Origin: Psychrobacillus psychrodurans
Lineage (GTDB): Bacteria; Bacillota; Bacilli; Bacillales_A; Planococcaceae
NCBI RefSeq assembly: GCF_027563345.1
Contig: NZ_JAMKBK010000005.1
DNA: 64,000 bases
Strand: one strand, 5' to 3'
Translations under genes and position numbers: made by a program
The notes under the pieces: model-generated
What the model saw: the letters and a program-made list of their open reading frames with translations, nothing else
Told to the model about the DNA's origin: nothing
The model's database searches: none
Part shown: piece by piece, positions 1-6,962 of the stretch
How the letters are laid out: each line of letters starts with the position of its first letter
How positions within the stretch are numbered: the first letter of the stretch is position 1

Positions 1-392
1 ACGCCAAACTTGCATACAGAGATGCACCGATTGTGTCTCTTCATTCAGAAATGAAAAAGGATGAACGAAAGAAAGCATTGGATGATTTTAAAAGCGGTAA
101 GGTGAGTTTACTAATCGCTACGGATGTGGCAGCAAGAGGCTTAGATATTTCTGGTCTAACACATGTTATTCATGTAGATGTACCGCATTCAGTTGAACAG
201 TATTTACATCGTTCAGGGCGCACTGGTCGTGCGGGGGCTGATGGAGAGGTTATGACATTGTTAACTTATGCCGATGAAAAGACTTTTAAAAAGTGGACAA
301 AAGAGCTTCCTAAAAAACCAGTTCAAAAAGTATGGTACCGTGGTGAATTAATCGAAGGATCGTCTAAAACTATCAGTCAAAAGGGGAAATAA
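1..392 (+). CDS. DEAD-box RNA helicase, C-terminal fragment
   Basis: The open frame runs in from the left edge (first full codon at base 3), so only the last 129 residues are present. It carries helicase motif V (ATDVAARGLDIS) and motif VI (HRSGRTGRAG), which identify the second RecA-like domain of a DEAD-box ATP-dependent RNA helicase acting in RNA unwinding or ribosome assembly. The tail after motif VI is short (about 60 residues), without an RGG or RRM-type extension. A GTG at 33 would be an artificial start, because the helicase frame continues upstream of it. The stop overlaps the next start (TAATG at 390), suggesting translational coupling to the aminopeptidase gene. Which paralogue it is cannot be told from this fragment. 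Confidence 0.93.
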   Translation, partial: AKLAYRDAPIVSLHSEMKKDERKKALDDFKSGKVSLLIATDVAARGLDISGLTHVIHVDVPHSVEQYLHRSGRTGRAGADGEVMTLLTYADEKTFKKWTKELPKKPVQKVWYRGELIEGSSKTISQKGK

Positions 393-1624
393 TGATGGAT
401 TTTCAACAAAAGCTTGAAGAGTATGCAGAATTAGTAGTAAAGGTTGGTCTGAATATACAGCCAAACCAACCACTACTTATAAATACGACAACGGACACAA
501 TCGATTTTACACGGTTAATAGTGAAAAAAGCGTATGAGGCTGGCGCGAAACGAGTTGACGTAAACTATACAGATGAAGTAAATGCACGTGCATTTTATGA
601 TTATGCACCTGATGAAGCGTTCAATGAATTTCCTAAATGGGCTGCTATGCAGCGTGATGAACTAATCGAAAATAAAGGTGCATTATTATGGATTGATGCA
701 GATAACCCAGACTTATTAGAAGGTGTTTCGATTGACCGTATATCTAGCTTTCAAAAGGCAAGTGGCAAAGCGTTAGAGAATTATCGTAAAGCAGTTATGA
801 ATGATGTTATTACTTGGTCTATCGTTGCAATGCCTTCAGAAAAATGGGCTGCAAAGGTATATCCAAACCTAAAGCCAGAGGAACAAATGCAAGCACTTTG
901 GGAGTTAATATTCCAGGTTGTACGCATAGGAGAAGGAACAGCAGTTCAAAAGTGGAAAGAACATATTGATAACCTTGAAAGTAGAGCAACTCTACTAAAT
1001 AATAAGCGCTTTAAAAAGCTGCACTATAAAGCAGAAGGAACAGATATTCAAGTTGAACTTCCGAAAGAACATATTTGGATGTCAGGAGCAAGTAAAAATG
1101 GTCAAAACGTTCCGTTCATTGCTAATATGCCAACAGAAGAAGTATATACTGCACCACTTAAAACAGGAGTAAATGGCTATGTGAAAAATACAAAGCCTTT
1201 CGTCTATCAGGGAAATGTAATAGATGATTTTACTCTGACTTTTGAAAATGGAAAGATTACTTCTATAAAAGCTGCTACTGGTGAGAAGCTATTACAAGAG
1301 CTTATTGGAACAGATGATGGAGCGAAGTATTTAGGAGAAATAGCTTTAGTGCCACATAAATCACCTATTTCCGCTTCAAATGTATTATTCTTTAATACAT
1401 TATTTGATGAAAATGCCTCTAACCATTTTGCTATAGGGGAAGCATATCCTACATGTGTTGAGGGTGCTCGTGGTTTAACTCAAAGTGAATTAGAACAAAT
1501 GGGTATTAACACATCCATTGTACATGAAGACTTTATGATAGGTAGCGGGGACATGGACATTATGGGAGAACTAGCAGATGGAACAATGGAGCCTATATTC
1601 ATAAAAGGTGCATGGGCTTTTTAA
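392..1624 (+). CDS. M29 family aminopeptidase (AmpS/PepS-like)
   Basis: A 410-residue cytoplasmic metallo-aminopeptidase of family M29, which removes N-terminal residues from peptides. The family's metal ligands are in place: Glu316 (GEIAL), His345 (in FDENASNH) and His378/Asp380 (VHEDF). Length matches the family. Two ATG codons lie in tandem at 392 and 395; AAGGGG at 381 serves either, and the first overlaps the helicase stop by one base. A second member of the same family lies at 11871-13103, so this is one of two paralogues. The downstream esterase follows after 13 bases, so the three genes probably form one transcription unit. Confidence 0.93.
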   Translation: MMDFQQKLEEYAELVVKVGLNIQPNQPLLINTTTDTIDFTRLIVKKAYEAGAKRVDVNYTDEVNARAFYDYAPDEAFNEFPKWAAMQRDELIENKGALLWIDADNPDLLEGVSIDRISSFQKASGKALENYRKAVMNDVITWSIVAMPSEKWAAKVYPNLKPEEQMQALWELIFQVVRIGEGTAVQKWKEHIDNLESRATLLNNKRFKKLHYKAEGTDIQVELPKEHIWMSGASKNGQNVPFIANMPTEEVYTAPLKTGVNGYVKNTKPFVYQGNVIDDFTLTFENGKITSIKAATGEKLLQELIGTDDGAKYLGEIALVPHKSPISASNVLFFNTLFDENASNHFAIGEAYPTCVEGARGLTQSELEQMGINTSIVHEDFMIGSGDMDIMGELADGTMEPIFIKGAWAF

Positions 1625-1637
1625 GGAGTTGGTCAGC

Positions 1638-2507
1638 TTGAAAAAATGGGTCTGTACTTTAATTATTCTAGTTGTTTCATTTGGAACTATCACAGTAAAT
1701 GCCAAGGGCTCCGAAGTTTATATTGCGATTGGAGATTCCCTAGCAGCAGGACAAACACCGAATCGAGCTATAGATACCGGCTATACAGATTTAATAGCAC
1801 AGAAGCTAACTAGGACTGGTCAACTTGCATTTTATTCAAAAGCGTTGGCATTCCCAGGTTATACAACTGCAGATGTGCTTACTAAGGTTCAAACGGACGA
1901 AGCAAAGAAAGCGTTGAAAAACGCTACATTAGTCACAATATCAGCGGGAGCCAATGACTTACTGCAAATGGTGCAAGTGAATTCATCAAGTGGTTCTATT
2001 GCTTATCAGCAACTCCATGCTGATTTTGCATTAAATAATGTACGAAAAAATATAGAGCAGATTATTAAAGAGGTACAGGCAATCGCACCAAAAGCCAAAA
2101 TTTATGTAATGGGTTATTATTTTGCCTATCCTCATGTGAGAGCATCTCAAAAGGAAGGCATAAAAAAAGAGCTAGACCGATTGCATACAATTTTAAAATC
2201 GGAGTCTGAGGTCAATGGTGCGACATATGTGTCTGTGGAAGAACCATTCGGTGTAAATGCTACTAAGTTATTACCAAATCCCGCAGACGTCCATCCAACG
2301 ATGGAAGGATACCGTATAATGGCAAATGCATTCTTTTCGCAATACAACAGTGGATTAGTAGTTACACATAACGAATTGCCAACACCTAATCCGCTTACTT
2401 TTGAACAAATTTTGAATGCATCTAAAGAACAAGAGAAATCTCCTGTTTCAAAATCAGTTGAAATGGACCAATACTATTCTTTATCAGAAATGAAGCCATT
2501 AATTTAG
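1638..2507 (+). CDS. Secreted SGNH/GDSL-type esterase
   Basis: A 289-residue exported hydrolase of the SGNH/GDSL family. I place the start at TTG 1638 because AAGGAG (1623-1628) lies nine bases ahead, and translation from there gives a clean signal peptide: a lysine pair, a hydrophobic run of about 17 residues and a likely cleavage after VNAKG. The longer frame from 1608 has no ribosome binding site and would bury the signal. Block I (GDSLAAG, nucleophile Ser), a block III-like GANDL and block V (DVHPTMEGY, Asp-x-x-His) are all present. It is similar to YpmR/lipase-GDSL proteins of Bacillus; the substrate (lipid or acylated polysaccharide) is unknown. A bidirectional terminator follows. Confidence 0.88.
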   Translation: MKKWVCTLIILVVSFGTITVNAKGSEVYIAIGDSLAAGQTPNRAIDTGYTDLIAQKLTRTGQLAFYSKALAFPGYTTADVLTKVQTDEAKKALKNATLVTISAGANDLLQMVQVNSSSGSIAYQQLHADFALNNVRKNIEQIIKEVQAIAPKAKIYVMGYYFAYPHVRASQKEGIKKELDRLHTILKSESEVNGATYVSVEEPFGVNATKLLPNPADVHPTMEGYRIMANAFFSQYNSGLVVTHNELPTPNPLTFEQILNASKEQEKSPVSKSVEMDQYYSLSEMKPLI

Positions 2508-2589
2508 TATTTTGAATGACTTAGTTGTTCATAAGAATTTGGACCTTACCCAATGTTTTGAATAAGTTGATGAATGTTGTGCGAACCTA

Positions 2590-2627
2590 AAAAAGCTGTC
2601 CTCCAAATCAAAAGAGGACAGCTTTTT
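2590..2627. terminator. Bidirectional intrinsic terminator
   Basis: Perfect 14-bp stem: arms 2590-2603 and 2614-2627, reading AAAAAGCTGTCCTC and its complement, with A and T runs at the two ends. It can end the esterase transcript on + and the small-ORF/DUF4870 transcript on -. Its right arm touches the stop codon of the small minus-strand ORF at 2626. Confidence 0.9.
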
Positions 2628-2724
2628 AACGTACATTTTTTTTAGATTTTATGACTTTACGTATAATAGGATAAACAATTGGTGCCAATTTAATTGCTGT
2701 TTTGACTAGGTTTTTTACTTTCAT
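2626..2724 (-). CDS. Small cationic amphipathic peptide (32 aa)
   Basis: ATG at 2724 is preceded by AAGGAG at good spacing and followed by 32 sense codons and TAA. The product has eight Lys and two Arg and no acidic residue (net about +10); hydrophobic Val/Ile/Leu/Ala are interspersed, with a central APIVYPII segment, giving an amphipathic helix-like peptide. It follows the DUF4870 gene by about 70 bases on the same strand, and the intrinsic terminator begins at its stop codon, as expected for a real last cistron. I do not recognise a characterised family. It could be a membrane-active or nucleic-acid-binding micro-protein; function unknown. Coding status rests on the RBS, terminator placement and composition only. 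Confidence 0.6.
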   Translation of the reverse strand: MKVKNLVKTAIKLAPIVYPIIRKVIKSKKNVR

Positions 2725-2793
2725 CGGTATCGCTCCTTGGCTTTCGATATTAATAGTTATGTACCCTCAAACTCCAATACATAAACTCTCTCT

Positions 2794-3135
2794 TTATCGT
2801 AAAACTTTAATGCCTTGGACTATATTCCAAATCATTACTATTACATATACGAGCATGTAAATTGCGATAAGTATTAAAGGTCCGGCAGCCATCCATAGGG
2901 AAGGTTGTTCATTAAATCCAGATGCAACGGGGGTGAAGCTTGTAAAAACACTAATGAATAAAATTATTAACAATATTACAGGTATAATGTGGGAAATTAA
3001 TGATTTTTTCGCATGATATTTTACATTAGAATCTTGTGATACAAAATAAACAATAATAGGCAATAAAAAAGGAGCAAACAATACACTAAAATAAGAAAGT
3101 GCTGATAAAATTTTAGGGTTATCCAGTCTATTCAA
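2794..3135 (-). CDS. DUF4870 membrane protein
   Basis: A DUF4870-family integral membrane protein of about 110 residues with three to four hydrophobic helices: ILSALSYFSVLFAPFLLPII near the N-terminus, a Lys/Ser-rich short loop (NVKYHAKKSL), then two more segments ending in VQGIKVLR. Function is unknown; family members are Tic20-like small membrane proteins. The start is awkward: AAAGGAGG directly abuts the TTG at 3135, leaving no spacer. The frame continues with AAT AGA CTG, and the CTG at 3126 lies nine bases from the Shine-Dalgarno sequence, so initiation there is plausible (giving 110 aa). The product from about residue 5 onward is certain in either case. Confidence 0.8.
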   Translation of the reverse strand: MNRLDNPKILSALSYFSVLFAPFLLPIIVYFVSQDSNVKYHAKKSLISHIIPVILLIILFISVFTSFTPVASGFNEQPSLWMAAGPLILIAIYMLVYVIVMIWNIVQGIKVLR

Positions 3136-3177
3136 CCTCCTTTCCTCAATTTTTAACGAAATACTCAGCTATATGTT

Positions 3178-4242
3178 TCATTTCTTAAATAAGGAAACTA
3201 AAATATTCTTGTAATTTTCCAGAGAGGAAATAGATACATATTCTTTTACACCATGCCAATCCCCTCCACTTGGTCCAAACTCAATTGCACCTGCTCCAGC
3301 TTCCGCGTAGAAGCGAGCATCGGCAGCTCCATGCTGCCCAAATAATACAGCAGGTTTTCCGATGAACTGTGAAGTAACATGTGCAATACGTTCGATAAAA
3401 GGATTAATGGCTTCAGTAGTTACTGCAGGAGCAGTCGCTTGAATCTTAAATTCACTTTTAGGGAATTTCTCTGCCAACTTTTTAATCTCTGAAGTAATAC
3501 TCTGCATATTCTGTCCAGGAACAAAACGAAGATCATAGCTTATTATGCATTCATCGGGAACAACGTTATAGCGATCACCTGCTTGTATTTTCGCCAAGTT
3601 TAAGGAAGGATAATCATAGAACTCATTGCTTGCAGTTAAAAAAGAGAGAGTGCGTAGCTGTTGGTCAAACAGAAAAGCTTGCTCAATTGCATTTTTTCCT
3701 TCCCATGGACGGCTACCATGACTAGGTTTACCTTTCAGTATTACATCAAACTGAATAATTCCTTTTGCCTGTAAACCAATTTGGAGGTGGGTAGGCTCGC
3801 CGCATATAACAAAGTCACCAGTATATCCTTGATCAACTAAAAACTTGGTAGTTTTACCGTCGGTTTCCTCATCCGTTACAATATGAAGCTGAATTTTTTT
3901 AGTAAGACTTTTAGATTCTTTAGAAAGCTCGTAAAAAGCTTGCATCATCGCAGCAACTCCTGCTTTCATATCAGCAGTTCCTCGACCATATAAAAGATCA
4001 CCTTCTATAAATGGCTCGAATTGCTCTGGGTTACCTGGAACAACATCTACATGCCCATTCCAAATCATACATTCATCACCAATTCCTATTTCTGCCACTA
4101 GCATCAATTTTCCCTCATGCTGTAAGACAGTTGTATGAATTCCACGTTTTTCTAGCCAACTTTCACAGAATAATAAAGCATTATTTGCACTTTCGATTGT
4201 GTCACTTTTGATACGTACCAGATCTTTTAGTAATGTAATCAT
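3178..4242 (-). CDS. M20 family metallopeptidase (ArgE/DapE-like)
   Basis: A 354-residue member of peptidase family M20, the zinc amidohydrolases that deacylate or hydrolyse N-acyl amino acids and small peptides. Visible ligands and catalytic residues: His-x-Asp in NGHVDVVPG, Asp in GRGTADMKAG, the Glu-Glu pair in TDEETDG, Glu in CGEPT and a late His in FGQHGAADARF. A dimerisation domain is inserted around residues 160-265. It resembles succinyl-diaminopimelate desuccinylase/acetylornithine deacetylase proteins, but the substrate cannot be assigned and there is no lysine or arginine pathway gene nearby. AAAAGGAG lies upstream of ATG 4242. It is divergent from the thiamine riboswitch and thiT. 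Confidence 0.88.
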   Translation of the reverse strand: MITLLKDLVRIKSDTIESANNALLFCESWLEKRGIHTTVLQHEGKLMLVAEIGIGDECMIWNGHVDVVPGNPEQFEPFIEGDLLYGRGTADMKAGVAAMMQAFYELSKESKSLTKKIQLHIVTDEETDGKTTKFLVDQGYTGDFVICGEPTHLQIGLQAKGIIQFDVILKGKPSHGSRPWEGKNAIEQAFLFDQQLRTLSFLTASNEFYDYPSLNLAKIQAGDRYNVVPDECIISYDLRFVPGQNMQSITSEIKKLAEKFPKSEFKIQATAPAVTTEAINPFIERIAHVTSQFIGKPAVLFGQHGAADARFYAEAGAGAIEFGPSGGDWHGVKEYVSISSLENYKNILVSLFKK

Positions 4243-4353
4243 GTGAACATCTCCTTTTGCATATATTTATTTCATTAGTATAACAAATGAAACAAATAAG
4301 GTTGCATTAGGCATTTTATTCAGATACAATGAATTCGAACTAAATAATTCAAA

Positions 4354-4428
4354 CCACAAGGGGCGCCACAATAGTGGCTGAGATAGTACCCTTTGAACCT
4401 GTAAGTTAGTGCTTGCGTAGGGATGTGG
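4354..4428 (+). promoter_or_regulatory. TPP riboswitch (THI element)
   Basis: The aptamer matches the THI box: P1 is CCACA (4354-4358) with TGTGG (4424-4428); the conserved GGCTGAGA segment lies at 4376-4383 and the pyrophosphate-sensing ACCCTTTGAACCTG block at 4388-4401, followed by GCGTAGGGA near 4415. It binds thiamine pyrophosphate in the nascent leader and controls the downstream thiamine transporter gene. Confidence 0.96.
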
Positions 4429-4447
4429 ATGGAAACTGACAATCGCG

Positions 4448-4480
4448 CGATGTCTGGGTCTATCCCGGGGTCGTTTTTTT
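4448..4480 (+). terminator. TPP riboswitch expression-platform terminator
   Basis: An imperfect GC-rich hairpin (core CTGGG/CCCGG, outer CGA/TCG, one bulged G) ends in seven T residues 20 bases after the aptamer and 22 bases before the thiT start. This is the arrangement of a riboswitch that terminates transcription when TPP is bound. The anti-terminator partner was not worked out. Confidence 0.82.
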
Positions 4481-4502
4481 GTGGTCAAAAAAGGGGATTG
4501 TC

Positions 4503-5084
4503 ATGAAAAATCAACGTGTATTAATATTAATGGAAATCGCTATTTTTGCGGCGTTAGGATATGTTTTAGATATGATTGGCTTTGGAATGCCACAGGGCGG
4601 CTCCGTAACATTCGTACTTGTACCTGTTATTTTAATGGCCTTTCGTCGTGGTATAGTTGCAGGTCTTGCTACTGGATTTTTAATAGGTGTGCTACAAGTG
4701 GTAACAGGGCGATTTTATGCAGCGCCATTATCATTTGAAATAGTTATTGCACAGGTTGCAATTGATTATTTCATCGCCTTTATGGTTGCAGGGTTCGCTG
4801 GGTTTTTAAGACCTGCATTTTTACAGGCATTTGAACAAAAAGATAAAGTGAAAATGATTACAGCGGTTGTCTTAGGAGCATTAATAGCTGCTTTTCTTCG
4901 TTATTTAGCACATGTGACTTCAGGTATTCTATTCTTTGGTGAATTTGCTGGCGATCAAAACGTCATTTTGTATTCATTAATCTATAATTCTACTTATATG
5001 ATTCCTGTATTTTTAATTGCTGCTTTCATTTGTTCCATTTTATTTGTTAAAGCTCCGCGCCTTGCACTGCCGAATTCTCACTAA
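4503..5084 (+). CDS. thiT: Thiamine ECF transporter S component ThiT
   Basis: A 193-residue hydrophobic protein with about six transmembrane helices. It is the substrate-binding subunit that delivers thiamine to the shared energy-coupling factor module (EcfA, EcfA', EcfT), whose genes are not in this window. The N-terminus carries ALGYVLDMI and a GGSVTF-type loop with an aromatic-rich region as in YuaJ/ThiT. I start at ATG 4503 because AAGGGG (4491-4496) precedes it; the longer frame from 4479 starts within the terminator T tract. Placement directly behind a TPP riboswitch supports the assignment. Confidence 0.93.
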   Translation: MKNQRVLILMEIAIFAALGYVLDMIGFGMPQGGSVTFVLVPVILMAFRRGIVAGLATGFLIGVLQVVTGRFYAAPLSFEIVIAQVAIDYFIAFMVAGFAGFLRPAFLQAFEQKDKVKMITAVVLGALIAAFLRYLAHVTSGILFFGEFAGDQNVILYSLIYNSTYMIPVFLIAAFICSILFVKAPRLALPNSH

Positions 5085-5131
5085 ATATGATATGATTAGA
5101 GTACATTTAGTGAAGAAGGGATCTTGTTAAG

Positions 5132-5881
5132 ATGATTGTACAAACTGACGAAGAGTTAGTGGCATTAAAAAAAATAGGGCGTATTGTTGCAGAAGTAAGA
5201 GATGTGATGAGGGCTGCAACTAAACCTGGTATTACAACGAAAGAACTGGATGAGATTGGCGGAAAGTTATTTACAGAGCATGGTGCGATTTCTGGACCAA
5301 AGGGTGAATATGATTTTCCAGGATATACTTGTATCTCCGTCAACGAAGAAGTTGCTCATGGTATCCCGGGTTCTCGCGTAATTCAAGAAGGCGATATTGT
5401 GAATATTGATGTGTCTGGATCTTGTGATGGATATTTTGCAGATACAGGTATTTCTTTTGTTGTTGGTGAGGGATATGAAGAGAAAGAAAAATTATGTGCA
5501 GTGGCAGAGAGTGCATTTGAACGGGCTATGTTGAAGGTGAAAGCAGGCTCTCGTTTAAACCAAATCGGAAAAGCGGTTGCTAGAGAAGCTAAAGATAATG
5601 GCTTGCATGTTATTATGAACCTAACTGGGCATGGTATTGGAAAATCGTTACATGAAGCTCCACAACATGTCTTGAATTATTATGATGCATGGGATCCTAC
5701 GATATTAAAAGAAGGAATGGTTTTAGCGGTAGAGCCGTTTATTTCTGCAAAGGCAGAGCATATTGTAGAATCTGGTGATGGTTGGACATTTGTAACTCCC
5801 GATAAATCGTTAGTAGCACAGATTGAGCATACAATTGTTGTAACAAAAGGTGCTCCTATTTTATTAACTAAATTAGACTAA
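5132..5881 (+). CDS. map: Type I methionine aminopeptidase
   Basis: A 249-residue cytoplasmic dimetal enzyme that removes the initiator methionine from nascent proteins. All pita-bread-fold ligands are visible: Asp93 (NIDVSG), Asp104 (YFADTG), His167 (TGHGIG), Glu201 (AVEPF) and Glu232 (QIEHT), with substrate-contacting His76 (VAHGIP). It lacks an N-terminal zinc or SH3 extension, so it is the short bacterial form, closest in layout to B. subtilis YflG (MapB) rather than to the copy in the ribosomal-protein operon; its solitary position fits a second, paralogous gene. It ends at a strong terminator. Confidence 0.94.
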   Translation: MIVQTDEELVALKKIGRIVAEVRDVMRAATKPGITTKELDEIGGKLFTEHGAISGPKGEYDFPGYTCISVNEEVAHGIPGSRVIQEGDIVNIDVSGSCDGYFADTGISFVVGEGYEEKEKLCAVAESAFERAMLKVKAGSRLNQIGKAVAREAKDNGLHVIMNLTGHGIGKSLHEAPQHVLNYYDAWDPTILKEGMVLAVEPFISAKAEHIVESGDGWTFVTPDKSLVAQIEHTIVVTKGAPILLTKLD

Positions 5882-5889
5882 AACAAAAC

Positions 5890-5924
5890 GCCTTCGAAAT
5901 TTACTTTTTCGAAGGCTTTTTTTA
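5890..5924 (+). terminator. Intrinsic terminator after map
   Basis: Stem GCCTTCGAAA (5890-5899) with TTTCGAAGGC (5907-5916), followed by seven T residues. Confidence 0.93.
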
Positions 5925-5987
5925 AATTAAGAATATGGATTAACATACTGCGGATTTCCGTGGGCGTTGAAGTTTTAGGAGAGTGGC

Positions 5988-6080
5988 GGACAGGCAATAC
6001 GTCATAATATTAACAAAAAAAGGGATGCATAGTTGTGATGTCTGTCACAACTATGCATCCCTAAAAAGTTTTAACTTTAA
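5988..6080 (-). repeat. Hairpin-repeat family, shortened copy C
   Basis: GGACAGGCAA at 5988 is followed by an ATAA-ATT block and a perfect 18-bp stem (6021-6038 with 6045-6062; core TTGTGA/TCACAA, loop TGTCTG). The downstream conserved half seen in copies A (21117) and B (49967) is missing except for a terminal TTTTAAC. Read on the minus strand, the stem ends in a T run (6014-6020 on + is all A) and acts as terminator for the TspO-like gene. A scrap resembling the 37809 element (GGATTTCCGTGGGCG, 5952-5966) lies beside it. Confidence 0.75.
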
Positions 6081-6805
6081 AGGGGTCTTGTGCTTTTCTT
6101 AAAGAATATAATCCCCACGATTAGGACGCAGCTTAGAAAAATGGATGCTGCGGTTAGGAGTAGTTCGCTAAAGTTGTGGTGAATTGCAACTCCAATGAAA
6201 GTCCAGATAAAAACAATTGGCATAAAACGGTCGAAATAATGATAACGAAAATGAAGAGCTATAGCTGTCGCGATGGTTAAGAAAATAACTCCCCAAAGTG
6301 ATTTTGTCATGCCAAATCCATCAAATTCATAAAACGTTAGGAGATAAGATAGGTTTGTGAAGAAACTGATAAATGTCCAACCTAAAAGGAAGGAAATTGG
6401 CAATCGATTTTTTCGACTTAAATCATCTAAAGGATAGGTTAGATACAATTTAAACAAGCAGCTTAGTAAGACTGTGAGAAAACCAAAAGTGTATCCAAAC
6501 AGTTCGTAATGCCAGCTTAATATACATAAAATATATATCACAGAGGCTATTCCGTCTAATAGAATACGCTTCGTAGGTATAGGACGAGAAGATTTATAAT
6601 CCTTCATAATATTCCAAATCCACCAAGCTAATAATATAAAAATAACAATCCATATGTAAAACACATAATTTGCTGGAGTAAAAAATACGGGAAGTCTGTT
6701 GAATATTTCGCCACTAGTTTGACCATTTATGGGTAGTAAAATAGATAATAGTTTAACAATTACAGTAGATATAAAAAATAACATTAAAAGGATTATTTTA
6801 AACAT
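6077..6805 (-). CDS. TspO/MBR-like membrane protein
   Basis: A 242-residue integral membrane protein with about seven hydrophobic segments. Near the N-terminus it has the pattern SGEIFNRLPVFFTPANYVFYIW, the sign of the tryptophan-rich sensory protein/TspO superfamily (long bacterial version), and further Trp-rich helices follow. TspO proteins bind tetrapyrroles and lipids; no specific role can be given here. GAAGGAGG lies upstream of ATG 6805. The gene is alone, followed on its own strand by the copy C hairpin as terminator. Confidence 0.7.
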   Translation of the reverse strand: MFKIILLMLFFISTVIVKLLSILLPINGQTSGEIFNRLPVFFTPANYVFYIWIVIFILLAWWIWNIMKDYKSSRPIPTKRILLDGIASVIYILCILSWHYELFGYTFGFLTVLLSCLFKLYLTYPLDDLSRKNRLPISFLLGWTFISFFTNLSYLLTFYEFDGFGMTKSLWGVIFLTIATAIALHFRYHYFDRFMPIVFIWTFIGVAIHHNFSELLLTAASIFLSCVLIVGIIFFKKSTRPL

Positions 6806-6962
6806 TCAGCTGCCTCCTTCTATTTAATAAGTATACCTTTGATATATAGCAACAACAAATTAGAATTATGAATGTTATGTGACGAAAATCAAACAATCTG
6901 TATTAGAAAAACATGATATACTAGAATTCTAAAATAATTGTCAATATAGGAGGAATATTTAG

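Noticed and set aside
4481..4738. Alternative-frame ORF over thiT
   Set aside because: The frame at 4503 encodes ThiT; the other is a shadow with Cys-rich nonsense composition.
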